A stretch of DNA of 24,940 nucleotides from DALYJJ01 sp031969915. GTDB lineage: Bacteria > Acidobacteriota > Terriglobia > Bryobacterales > Bryobacteraceae. Positions 9,815-17,894 of the stretch are shown here, piece after piece. The stretch spans positions 1 through 24,940 of the forward strand of contig DALYJJ010000096.1 in the NCBI GenBank assembly GCA_031969915.1, given 5' to 3'. Position 1 is the stretch's first letter. Each line of letters begins with the position of its first letter. Position numbers and translations under genes: made by a program. The notes beneath the pieces were generated by a model. It ran no database searches. It was not told where the DNA came from and was given only the letters and a program-made list of their open reading frames with translations.

Positions 9815-12800
9815 NNNNNNNNNNGGGGTCGACGGGTTCACCGGCAGCTGCCTCGACGCGGTGCTCCGGTCGCGGGGCGTCGATCGTCTCGTCCTCACCG
9901 GCTTTCTTCACCTCCCCCGCGACCATGCCCCGCAACGGCGTCATCGACGTCGAGTTCAGCAAGCCCCTCGACCCGGCCACGGTTACCGCCGCCAACGTCC
10001 AGGTCCGTGGCACGAACAATGTCACGGTCCTTCCGTCCAGCCTCAGTCTCCGGAACGGCAACCGCGTCGTTCGCATCACGCCCTCCGCCGTGCTGCCCGA
10101 CAACGGAAGCCCAGCCAACAACTACATCTACCTGTTCTTCTCCTCCGGTCTCCGTGACACGGAGAACATCCCGTTCGTTGCCTCGAACCCCTACGTCTAC
10201 TACACGACGGCAACCGACGGCGTGCCCCCGGCCGTCACCGCGTTCGCACCTGTCAACGGCGCCACCGGTGTCGGCACCACCGCCCTCATCCGAATCGACT
10301 TCAATGAGGCGCTGAACCGCACTTCGGTTACCCCGGGCACCGTCTCCCTCGCCTCCAGCGGCAACCCGATTCCGTACTCGCTCCAGTTCTCGACGAACAA
10401 CGCCTCGCTCACGTTGATCCCCAACGTCCCGCTGCCCGCGAACGCCGCTGTCACGGTGACTGTGAACGGGGTGGAAGACGCCGCCGCCAACCCCCTGGCG
10501 CCCCCTGTGGCCTTCACCTTCAACACCTCTCAGAACCCCGATACCGTCGGGCCAGTATTGCTTCGCTCGAACTTCGTCGCCAATCAGACCAACGTTCCCG
10601 TCAACAGCGTTTTCACGTTCGAATTCAACGAGCCGATCGACCCGCGTTCCGTCAACGGCACCAGCTTCCAGATCTCCGACAACGTCGTCGGCCTCGTTCC
10701 CAGCACCCTCTCGCTCAGTTCCGATCTCCGGACCGTCACGTTGATGCCCAACGCGCCCCTCGCGATCGGCCGCGGCCACTCCGTCTCCGGAAGCGTCGTC
10801 GATCTTGCGGGCAACAGTTCCAGCCCGGTGAACCTGAGTTTCACCGCGGCCTTGGCGCCGGACTCCATCGGACCCGTTGTGGTGGCCACCAATCCGCCCG
10901 ACGGCGCCGTCAATGAGCCCATCAACGCCCAGGTCCAGGTCCTCTTCGACGAGCCGGTGCAGTCCACCAGCCTTTCCTCCGTCACGCTGTTCACCAATGG
11001 CCAGCCCGTTCCGATCTCCCAGCGGACCCTCACCAATGGGAACCGTTTGCTGAGCCTTGTCCCGATGATGCCCTTGCCGTCGAGTGCTGCCTTCACGCTC
11101 ACCATCACCGAGGTGCGCGATACCAGCGGCAATTTGATGTCCGGGACAGTGACTCGCAACTTCACTACCCGCGCGGGCGCCGATCTCATCGCCCCCGCCG
11201 CACCGGTCAGCAGCCTCGCCAACAACACCAACGTTCCCACCAACGTCGTGTTCCGGCTCTCCTTCTCCGAGCCGGTGAACAGCGCCGCGTTTGCCTTCGC
11301 CCCCGCGTCCCTGATCGACTCCAACACCGGCCGTCCCACGCCGCTCAGCCGCAGCCTCGCGCCCGATCGACTGAGCGTGGTCCTCACCCCCCTCCAGGCC
11401 CTCGTGCCAGGCACCGCCTACTCGTTTAGCTTCTCCGGAGCCAGTGACTCCGCGGGGAACGTTATGCCGAGTAACTTCGTCGGCTTCACCACCGGCTCCG
11501 GCCCGGACAATAACGCACCCGCCGTCACCTCGATTTCACCCGCCAACGGCGCCACCGGCATTCCGCTGAATGCCCGGATCACGCTCACCTTCAATCGCCC
11601 GTTGCAGTTCTCCACCGTGAACAGCGCGAGCGTCCAACTCAATCCGCCCGCCGCCGGAACCGCCTTCCTCTCGTTCAGCGGCACCACCATCACGTTCACG
11701 CCGGCGGCGAACCTGACAGCGAACACGGTCTACAGTGTGACTACCTCAGGCCTGGCCGGCGTCAACGGCCTGGCGGCTTCTCCTTTCGCCGCTACGTTTA
11801 CTACCAGTGCCCTCACGGTCACCGGCAACGGAGTCGTCTCCAACGTCACTCCAGTTAACGGCGCCTCCGGCGTGCCCGTGAACTCCACCGTCACCGTGAC
11901 CTTCAACCGCGATGTCAATCCGGCGACCGTGAACGCCGATACCATGCCCTTGCTCGCCGGTCCGAGCGACCGTGTGCTGGCCGCCACCTACTCCTTCCCG
12001 GCCGCCAACCAGGTGCTCATCACGCCCGTCTCGCCCCTGCCCGGCAACACCCTCATCAAGGTGCGAGTCTCTTTCTCGTCGACCCCGCAGGATCTGGCCG
12101 GCAATAGCTTCAGCTTCTCGCAGACGCAGTTCACCACGGCCAATACGCCCGACGCCACCCCGCCCTCCGTCACCTCCATTTCGCCGGCTGACGGTGCCAC
12201 CGGCGTCGGCCGCAGCAACAGCATCGTCGTCACCTTCTCCGAGTCCATCAACCCGGCGAACATTCAGACCTTCTTCAAGGTCTTCCGAGGCCCGAATCAG
12301 TCGTCCCTTTCCACCTCCGTCAGCACCGACAACCGCACGGTCTTCCTGGCCACCCCCTTCTGGACTCCGGGTGAGACCGTCAGCGTGCTGATCGACGGCA
12401 TCGCTGACATCCAGGGCAACGTCATGGCGCCGTTCCGCTCCGCGTTCACGGTCGCTTCCGATCTGCCCGCATCCGGCCCCACCGTGACCGCTACCCGGCC
12501 GGTCAACGGAGCCAGCGGCGTCGGCTTGAATGCGCCCATCACTGCGTACTTCAACCGCCCGATCGCTCCCTCCTCCATCAACTCCTCGTCCTTCGTGGTG
12601 TCACAGAACGGCGTTCCCGTCGCCGGAACGCTCGCCGTCGGCGGCAGTGACCGCGTGGCCACCTTCACTCCTTCCGCGCCCTGGATCGGCGGAAGCCGCG
12701 TGGATGCGTTCTTCACCTCGCTCATCACCGACACCACCGGACTCGCTCTCAGCCCGTCAACCATCTCTGTGGCGGTCGGCCCCGACCCCGCCACCGCGCC

Positions 12801-14433
12801 GCTGGCCATCGTCTCCAATAGCCTGCCGCTCAATACTTCGATATTCAATCCGCCCGTGGTGCCCAACCTGCCGATTGTGGAAGCCCGCTTCAATCGGGCG
12901 TTGAATCCGGCCACCGTGAACAGCACCAACGTTCAATTGCGCGGCATTAACAATGCCACCGTGATTTCCACCACTCTCACGCTGGTCAACGGCGACACCA
13001 TCCGCATGGTTCCCAACGCCCCGCTGCCCGATAACGGCAGCCTCGGCCAGAACTACGCCTACATCTTCTACGGTACCGGCCTCACCGATACCAACGGTGT
13101 CGCGTTGAGCACCCCGTCGAACCCCTACTTCTATTACGGCGGCGCGCTCTCGGACGGCTCCGCGCCGCTCGTCACCGGGCTCGTGCCGGGCACCGGCCTC
13201 GCCGGCGTAGGCACGAACCTCACCGTTGGCGTCTCCTTTAGCGAGCCCATCAACCCGGTGAGCCTCACCGGCACGTCCGTGGCGATCACCGCCAACGGGA
13301 ACCCGGCCCCCGCCACCATTGCCATCGACTCCCTCTCCCGCAACCTCACGGTGACTCCGCTCGCGCCGCTGCCCGCGAACGCCAACATCGTCGTTACCAT
13401 CAACGGCGTGAGCGATTATGCGGGGAACGCGAATGTCCTCGCCTCCAGCTCGTTTACCACCGGTCCGGCGCCCGACTTTACGCCGCCCGCGCAGGTCTCG
13501 AACAACTACACCGGCGCCCCTGTTCCCGTGAATGCCGCGTTCACCACCGTCCTCAATGAGGCGGTCGGGCCGCTCACCGCGTCGCAGGGATCCAACTCGC
13601 TCTTCGACTTCACGCTCGGAACGTATCAGAACATCGTCCTCTCGCTCAGTTCCGACGCGCGCACTGTCACCGCGCTGCCGTCCGTCAACCTGGTGCCCAA
13701 CCGGACCTACCAGTACTGCCTCACGGTGCGGGACTTGAGCGGCAACCAGTTTAGTCAGTGCCCCAACTTCAGCACCAGTGCGGGCGCCGATAACACCGCC
13801 CCGTCCATTGTGGTGTTCGCTCCCGCCAATGGCGTCACGGGCATCCCGGTGAACGTCCGTCCCACGATTCAGTTGGACGAGGCCGCGTCCCCGAACTCGC
13901 TCACCGGGATTACGCTCACCACCGGTGGAAACCCGGTCGCCGCGTCGATCACCGCGTCCAACCGCACCATCACCATCGTTCCCGCGCAGCCGCTGGCGTT
14001 CAATACGGCCTACACGGTCAGCCTGACCGGCGTCACCGACATCGCCGGCAATCCGCTGCCCGCCGCCAACTTCAGCTTCACCACCGGCTCCGTCGCCGAC
14101 GTGTCCGCGCCAACCATCACCACCTTCAGCCCGGCCAACGGCACGTTAAACGTCCCCGTCAATCAGCCCATCGCGGTGACCTTCAACGAGCCCATCGACC
14201 CCTCGTCGATCCTCAACAACACCAGCACCTCCACCTACATGGTCACCACCGCCACCGGCATCATCGTCCCCGTGACCTACTCCTTCTCGGCCGACCTCCG
14301 GACGGTGACCCTGACCCCGGTGGCGCCCCTGAACGCCGGCACGCAATACACCGTCCGAGCCTGGTCGCCCACCCGCGACATCTCCGGCAACGCGGTCGCA
14401 GGCAGCCCCCAAGCCACCTTCACCACCGCCCCA
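7480..14433 (+). repeat. Array of 21 SbsA/Big_5-type Ig-like domains with a nine-domain super-repeat
   Basis: I count 21 domains of about 109 residues after the N-gap artefact is removed. Each has PxVxxxxPxNGAxGVP, then FxxPIDPxSV, LTPxxPL, DxAGN and a closing FTTG. Domains 4-9 pair in order with domains 13-18, a shift of nine domains (about 976-978 codons). Examples are the shared NVQVRGTNN / NVQLRGINN with LPDNGS, and DATPPTVISVSP / DATPPSVTSISP with FSESINP. Confidence 0.8.
9786..9911. other. Assembly gap (10 N, 9815-9824) flanked by a 29-base overlap; probable false gap
   Basis: Bases 9786-9814 before the Ns match 9883-9911 after them at 28 of 29 positions; the one difference is T9805 against C9902. 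The offset is 97 bases, and deleting 97 bases moves the upstream frame exactly into the downstream frame. The 58 bases at 9825-9882 do not encode Ig-like sequence in the proper frame. The likely explanation is two contigs that overlap but were scaffolded with a nominal gap, with a chimeric contig end in between. Confidence 0.8.
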
Positions 14434-14436
14434 TAA
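9883..14436 (+). CDS. Giant secreted Ig-like repeat protein, 3' portion (same gene as 2358-9814)
   Basis: From 9883 the frame reads IVSSSPAFFTSPATMPRNGV and continues as Big_5-type domains to TAA 14434-14436. The methionine codon at 9925 is internal to a domain and is not a credible start: it has no ribosome binding site or signal peptide. Joining this part to 2358-9814 across the 29-base overlap gives 3,994 codons (3,993 aa). The joined domain aligns along its length with its paralogue near 12799-13135. The C-terminus ends in ATFTTAP with no membrane anchor, PEP-CTERM motif, LPXTG or type 9 signal. The protein is therefore either released or held by other matrix components. The only cysteines I find in the whole protein are two pairs, near 8383-8420 (Cys-x10-Cys) and 13715-13762 (Cys-x13-Cys), each likely a disulfide near the end of a domain. 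Function as a surface adhesin or matrix fibre is inferred. Confidence 0.88.
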   Translation: MVSSSPAFFTSPATMPRNGVIDVEFSKPLDPATVTAANVQVRGTNNVTVLPSSLSLRNGNRVVRITPSAVLPDNGSPANNYIYLFFSSGLRDTENIPFVASNPYVYYTTATDGVPPAVTAFAPVNGATGVGTTALIRIDFNEALNRTSVTPGTVSLASSGNPIPYSLQFSTNNASLTLIPNVPLPANAAVTVTVNGVEDAAANPLAPPVAFTFNTSQNPDTVGPVLLRSNFVANQTNVPVNSVFTFEFNEPIDPRSVNGTSFQISDNVVGLVPSTLSLSSDLRTVTLMPNAPLAIGRGHSVSGSVVDLAGNSSSPVNLSFTAALAPDSIGPVVVATNPPDGAVNEPINAQVQVLFDEPVQSTSLSSVTLFTNGQPVPISQRTLTNGNRLLSLVPMMPLPSSAAFTLTITEVRDTSGNLMSGTVTRNFTTRAGADLIAPAAPVSSLANNTNVPTNVVFRLSFSEPVNSAAFAFAPASLIDSNTGRPTPLSRSLAPDRLSVVLTPLQALVPGTAYSFSFSGASDSAGNVMPSNFVGFTTGSGPDNNAPAVTSISPANGATGIPLNARITLTFNRPLQFSTVNSASVQLNPPAAGTAFLSFSGTTITFTPAANLTANTVYSVTTSGLAGVNGLAASPFAATFTTSALTVTGNGVVSNVTPVNGASGVPVNSTVTVTFNRDVNPATVNADTMPLLAGPSDRVLAATYSFPAANQVLITPVSPLPGNTLIKVRVSFSSTPQDLAGNSFSFSQTQFTTANTPDATPPSVTSISPADGATGVGRSNSIVVTFSESINPANIQTFFKVFRGPNQSSLSTSVSTDNRTVFLATPFWTPGETVSVLIDGIADIQGNVMAPFRSAFTVASDLPASGPTVTATRPVNGASGVGLNAPITAYFNRPIAPSSINSSSFVVSQNGVPVAGTLAVGGSDRVATFTPSAPWIGGSRVDAFFTSLITDTTGLALSPSTISVAVGPDPATAPLAIVSNSLPLNTSIFNPPVVPNLPIVEARFNRALNPATVNSTNVQLRGINNATVISTTLTLVNGDTIRMVPNAPLPDNGSLGQNYAYIFYGTGLTDTNGVALSTPSNPYFYYGGALSDGSAPLVTGLVPGTGLAGVGTNLTVGVSFSEPINPVSLTGTSVAITANGNPAPATIAIDSLSRNLTVTPLAPLPANANIVVTINGVSDYAGNANVLASSSFTTGPAPDFTPPAQVSNNYTGAPVPVNAAFTTVLNEAVGPLTASQGSNSLFDFTLGTYQNIVLSLSSDARTVTALPSVNLVPNRTYQYCLTVRDLSGNQFSQCPNFSTSAGADNTAPSIVVFAPANGVTGIPVNVRPTIQLDEAASPNSLTGITLTTGGNPVAASITASNRTITIVPAQPLAFNTAYTVSLTGVTDIAGNPLPAANFSFTTGSVADVSAPTITTFSPANGTLNVPVNQPIAVTFNEPIDPSSILNNTSTSTYMVTTATGIIVPVTYSFSADLRTVTLTPVAPLNAGTQYTVRAWSPTRDISGNAVAGSPQATFTTAP

Positions 14437-14466
14437 ACCGGGGACGGACGAGACGTTCCCCGGTTT
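14435..14466 (+). terminator. Hairpin terminator candidate after the giant gene
   Basis: Perfect 10-bp stem AAACCGGGGA / TCCCCGGTTT (14435-14444 and 14457-14466) with a 12-base loop, overlapping the TAA stop. The 3' arm ends in TTT and is followed by CTCTC, so the U-tract is weak. It lies between two convergent genes and could work in both directions. Confidence 0.5.
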
Positions 14467-14484
14467 CTCTCAGCCACTAGACAC

Positions 14485-14508
14485 GCCGCTCCCAGGGCAG
14501 GGAGCGGC
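14485..14508. terminator. Second hairpin between convergent genes
   Basis: A 9-bp perfect stem GCCGCTCCC / GGGAGCGGC with loop AGGGCA, 9 bases past the stop of the minus-strand RMD1-like gene. There is no T-tract on either side. It may be an RNA-stabilising or rho-assisted end rather than a classical intrinsic terminator. Confidence 0.4.
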
Positions 14509-14516
14509 GCTCCCAC

Positions 14517-15608
14517 CTAGTGCCCCCGAAACAGATAAATCAAATCGATGATCAGGATGATCACCACCATCAGCTCCAGCACGAACGCCCGCCCCTGGTG
14601 GAACTCGTTCATCATGAACTGGTACAACTCCCCCGCCGTGCGCAGCTTGTCATCCACCAGCCGCCGGTAATCGCTCACGCCCACCCGCTCCGCCGCCACG
14701 CGGTACTGCCGCGCGTAGAACAGGTCGCTCAGGAACTTGATCGAGTTGTCGGTGCGCTCGGCCAACTCCGTGATGTCCAGCCGCAGCGTATTCAGCCGCT
14801 CCGCCTCCCGCGCCAGCCGCCAGCGCGCCAGCGGCCCCGCGTGGCGCTCCAGGGACTTGTAGACCCCGGAGAGCAGCTCCGTCAGCAGGTCGTCGTAGTG
14901 ACGGTATTCCAGCAACTGAGTATTCGCGTACTCCAGCAACTGGATGGTCGGGACCGCCGAAGCCGGGTGGTCGTACACGAACGCCGCGTACCAGCCCGCC
15001 ACCAACAGGTCCGCCGGATAGTAGGAGATCGAAGCCCGAAGCACCTCTCCGTTCTCCTGGTCCGACAGGTACTGTGTTTCCCCGCGCACCAGCCGCGCCA
15101 CGTCCCGCCCGTGCGCCGCCAGCAGCGCCTGTGCGGTCATCGATGCCCCGCCGCCATCCAGGGCCTCGCGCAGGTGCACGATGTAATAGTCTTCGTCCAG
15201 CCACTCCGTGTAAGGCTTCACCAGGGCGTGCCGCACGCGTTTCACTCGGTCCTGGACGAAGCCCAGCGTGATCTGCTCGATCTCCGCCGCACCCACCCAG
15301 GACGCCGAGAGCGCCACCAGCTCTTCCCATTCCAGCTCGAAGAAATGTTCGATCTCGGCGCTCACCACGCCGTAGTCGAAGTACCTCAGGCGGCCCTGCC
15401 ACGGATGGCCCGCGGAGGTCTGAAACGGCGGCAGCGGCTCCACCACGGGCGGGCGCTCAAACCGCACGTACTCCGGCGCCGGGTGCGCGAAGCTCGGCGC
15501 CCGCCCGGCCGGCTCGGCGCCCAGCGTTCGCCGTACCTCGTCGAGCTGAATCGCCTCCGCTACGTCATAGAGCAGCAGCGCCCGGAACGAACCGCGGCAC
15601 GGCGCCAT
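14517..15608 (-). CDS. RMD1/RMND1-like (DUF155, YagE family) membrane-anchored protein
   Basis: A 363-residue protein. The family call rests on its layout. The N-terminal half is mixed alpha/beta and includes LRYFDYGVVSAEIEHFFELE. The middle is long and helical (TQLLEYRHYDDLLTELLSGV, then LRLDITELAERTDNSIKFLS). The last 40 residues (AGELYQFMMNEFHQGRAFVL, then ELMVVIILIIDLIYLF) form one C-terminal transmembrane helix preceded by the family-typical segment. Eukaryotic members (yeast Rmd1, Sif2-like, human RMND1) lie in or near membranes, and RMND1 supports mitochondrial translation. The bacterial role is not established. The start ATG (15608) is 3 bases after the kbl stop, so it is the third gene of the tdh-kbl operon and probably translationally coupled. 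No catalytic residues are recognisable. The family assignment is by memory of motifs and is moderately sure. Confidence 0.72.
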   Translation of the reverse strand: MAPCRGSFRALLLYDVAEAIQLDEVRRTLGAEPAGRAPSFAHPAPEYVRFERPPVVEPLPPFQTSAGHPWQGRLRYFDYGVVSAEIEHFFELEWEELVALSASWVGAAEIEQITLGFVQDRVKRVRHALVKPYTEWLDEDYYIVHLREALDGGGASMTAQALLAAHGRDVARLVRGETQYLSDQENGEVLRASISYYPADLLVAGWYAAFVYDHPASAVPTIQLLEYANTQLLEYRHYDDLLTELLSGVYKSLERHAGPLARWRLAREAERLNTLRLDITELAERTDNSIKFLSDLFYARQYRVAAERVGVSDYRRLVDDKLRTAGELYQFMMNEFHQGRAFVLELMVVIILIIDLIYLFRGH

Positions 15609-15611
15609 ACG

Positions 15612-16805
15612 TCAGGCCGTGGCCCGCGAGAGGATGCCCATCCGCCGCCCCACGCGGGTGAGGATGTCGAGCGCCTGGTCCAACTGCGCCCGGGTGTGCG
15701 TCGCGGTGACGATCGTCCGAATCCGCGCCTTGCCCTGCGCCACGGTCGGATACCCGATCCCCGTCGCCAGCAGGCCCTCCTCGAACAGCTGGCGCGAAAC
15801 CTCGTGCGCCGCCGCCGCTTCGCCCACCATGATCGGCGTGATCGGCGTCTCACTGATGCCCGTGTTGAAGCCCGCCCCCGTCAGCGCCTGCTTGAAATAC
15901 CGGGTGTTCGCCCACAGGTTTTCAATCCGCTCCGGCTCCTGCTCCAGCAGATCGAACGCCGCCAGGCAGGTGGCCGCCACCGCCGGCGGATGGCTCGTCG
16001 AAAACAGAAACGGCCGTCCGCGATGGTAGAGAAACTCGATCAGGTCGCGGCTGCCGCAGACGTAGCCGCCCAGCGCCCCGATCGCCTTCGACAGCGTTCC
16101 CACCTGGATATCCACTCGGCCGTGCAAGCCGAAGTGATCCACCGTGCCGCGCCCGTTCCGTCCCAGCACGCCCGAGGAGTGCGCGTCGTCCACCATCATG
16201 ATCGCGCCGTACTTCTCCGCCACCTCCACCAGTTGCGGCAGCGGGCCGATGTCGCCGTCCATTGAGAACACGCCGTCGGTGATCAGCAGCTTGCGTCCCG
16301 GTGCGTCCTTCAGCGCGGCCAGCTTCTGTTCCGCCACCCCCACATCTTTGTGCGGGAAGACATGGATCTTGGCCCTCGACAGCCGGCACCCGTCGATAAT
16401 CGACGCGTGGTTCAGCTCGTCGGAAATGATGTGGTCCTCCGGCGTCAGAATCGCCGACACCGTCCCCGCATTCGCCGTGAAGCCGGATTGGAACACCACC
16501 GCCGCTTCCGTGTGCTTGAAGGCCGCGATCCGCCGCTCCAGTTCCATGTGCAGCTTCATGGTCCCGGAGATGGTCCGCACCGCGCCCGACCCCACGCCAT
16601 ACGCCCGCGTGGCCGCAACCGCCGCCTCCACCAGCTTGGGATGGTTGGTCAGGCCCAGGTAGTTGTTCGATGCGAGGTTGATCACCTCGCGGCCGTCGAA
16701 CCGCGAAACCGGCGCGCACTCCGATTCCAGCTCCCGCAGCCGCTGATAGGAGCCCGCTTTTCGTAAAGCGTCCAGTTGTTCGCCCAGATAGGCAAGTGCA
16801 TTCAT
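15612..16805 (-). CDS. kbl: Glycine C-acetyltransferase (2-amino-3-ketobutyrate CoA ligase)
   Basis: A 397-residue PLP enzyme of the alpha-oxoamine synthase family, the usual length for KBL. Visible motifs are NLASNNYLGL near residue 44, DELNHASIIDG (129-139), the PLP-ring aspartate/histidine segment VDDAHSSGVLG (205-215), and the Schiff-base lysine K240 in VGTLSKAIGALGG. It cleaves 2-amino-3-oxobutanoate with CoA to glycine and acetyl-CoA in the cytoplasm. Sequence alone cannot fully exclude 8-amino-7-oxononanoate synthase (BioF). The upstream gene is threonine dehydrogenase, which makes the unstable KBL substrate, and this settles the call. ATG 16805 lies 7 bases after the tdh stop. Confidence 0.93.
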   Translation of the reverse strand: MNALAYLGEQLDALRKAGSYQRLRELESECAPVSRFDGREVINLASNNYLGLTNHPKLVEAAVAATRAYGVGSGAVRTISGTMKLHMELERRIAAFKHTEAAVVFQSGFTANAGTVSAILTPEDHIISDELNHASIIDGCRLSRAKIHVFPHKDVGVAEQKLAALKDAPGRKLLITDGVFSMDGDIGPLPQLVEVAEKYGAIMMVDDAHSSGVLGRNGRGTVDHFGLHGRVDIQVGTLSKAIGALGGYVCGSRDLIEFLYHRGRPFLFSTSHPPAVAATCLAAFDLLEQEPERIENLWANTRYFKQALTGAGFNTGISETPITPIMVGEAAAAHEVSRQLFEEGLLATGIGYPTVAQGKARIRTIVTATHTRAQLDQALDILTRVGRRMGILSRATA

Positions 16806-16812
16806 GGCGCCG

Positions 16813-17847
16813 CTACTCCCAATCCAGGATCACTTTCACCGCCTCGCCGTCGCGCAACACGTCGAAGGCTTCTTCGAAGCGGTGGAAGGGAAACCGGTGC
16901 GTGATCAGCGGCGACAGGTCCAGCTTGTGGTCCAGCAGGAAGCGCTCACATTGATACCAGGTCTGGAACATCAGCCGCCCGTTGATGCCCCGCACCGTCA
17001 CCGCTTTGAAGATGATCGCCTCGGAAAGGTTCAACCCCACGTCGCCCGAGGGGATGCCGAGCAGCGCCACGTCCCCGCCCGGCCGCACCAGTTCGAACGC
17101 GCTCCGCACCCCCGGCGCGCTGCCCGACATCTCCAGCACCACATCCACGCCGATCCCTTCGGGCGAGGCCTCCAGGAAATCCTTCTGCCACCCCGCCTGC
17201 GCCGGATCGAACACCCGGTCCACGCGGCACTGGCTCGCCAGGTCGCGCTTGTGCGCCTGCGGGTCCACCGCGTATACCGTCAGCGCGCCCGCCGCCCGCG
17301 CCACCAGGCAGGCCATCAATCCGATCGCCCCTGCCCCGATCACCGCCACGCTCCGCCCCGCCACCGGCTGCGCCATCACCGTGTGCATCGCGTTGCCGTA
17401 CGGATCGAAGATCGCCGCCTGTTCCGGCGCGATGCCCGGCTTCAGCTTCCACACGTTCGCCGCCGGCAGTGAAATGAATCGCGCGAAACAGCCGTCCCGG
17501 TCCACGCCGATGATCTTCACCTCCCGGCAGATGTGCGCCTGCCCGGTCCGGCAGAAGTAGCACACGCCGCAGGCGATGTGACCTTCCCCCGACACGATGT
17601 CGCCCGCCTTGAACGCGTCCACCGCGTCCCCCACCCTCTCGATCATGCCCATGAACTCATGGCCGATCGTCAAAGGCGGATGAATCCTCCTCGCGGCCCA
17701 GGCGTCCCAGTTGAAGATGTGAACGTCGGTCCCGCAAATCCCGGTCTTGAGTACGCGGATCAGCACATCGGTCTTCCCGATCGACGGAACCGGTACGTTA
17801 GAGAGTGTAAAGCCGGCGGCCGCTGACGGCTTGGTCAGCGCCGGCAT
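16813..17847 (-). CDS. tdh: L-threonine 3-dehydrogenase
   Basis: A zinc-dependent medium-chain dehydrogenase that oxidises L-threonine to 2-amino-3-oxobutanoate with NAD+. Visible are the catalytic-zinc Cys in TGICGTDVHIFNWDAW and the following GHEFMG, the four-cysteine structural zinc lobe CGVCYFCRTGQAHIC, and the Rossmann motif GAGAIGLMA. I chose ATG 17847 (MPALTKPSAAAGF, 344 aa) because it aligns with the start of Escherichia coli Tdh (MKALSK..., 341 aa). An in-frame ATG at 17859 would add MGTT, and neither start has a strong ribosome binding site. It is the first gene of the tdh-kbl-RMD1-like operon, which converts threonine to glycine plus acetyl-CoA through the first two enzymes. A divergent gene starts about 35-50 bases away. 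Confidence 0.94.
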   Translation of the reverse strand: MPALTKPSAAAGFTLSNVPVPSIGKTDVLIRVLKTGICGTDVHIFNWDAWAARRIHPPLTIGHEFMGMIERVGDAVDAFKAGDIVSGEGHIACGVCYFCRTGQAHICREVKIIGVDRDGCFARFISLPAANVWKLKPGIAPEQAAIFDPYGNAMHTVMAQPVAGRSVAVIGAGAIGLMACLVARAAGALTVYAVDPQAHKRDLASQCRVDRVFDPAQAGWQKDFLEASPEGIGVDVVLEMSGSAPGVRSAFELVRPGGDVALLGIPSGDVGLNLSEAIIFKAVTVRGINGRLMFQTWYQCERFLLDHKLDLSPLITHRFPFHRFEEAFDVLRDGEAVKVILDWE

Positions 17848-17894
17848 CGTGGTGCCCATCGCATTCAGTGTATGCTACGGGCGCGGGGCAGGGA

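Noticed and set aside
9815..9925. A real or programmed frameshift, or two separate giant genes
   Set aside because: The frame change coincides with Ns and with a 29-base duplicate whose removal restores the frame. The ATG at 9925 is inside a domain and has no ribosome binding site.
2770..14433. CRISPR array or DNA satellite
   Set aside because: The repeats are long, diverged and in frame, with no constant short repeat separated by unique spacers. They are protein domain repeats.
14520..16265. A 581-codon plus-strand open frame
   Set aside because: It is antisense to kbl and the RMD1-like gene and encodes His/Arg/Gln-rich sequence without domains.
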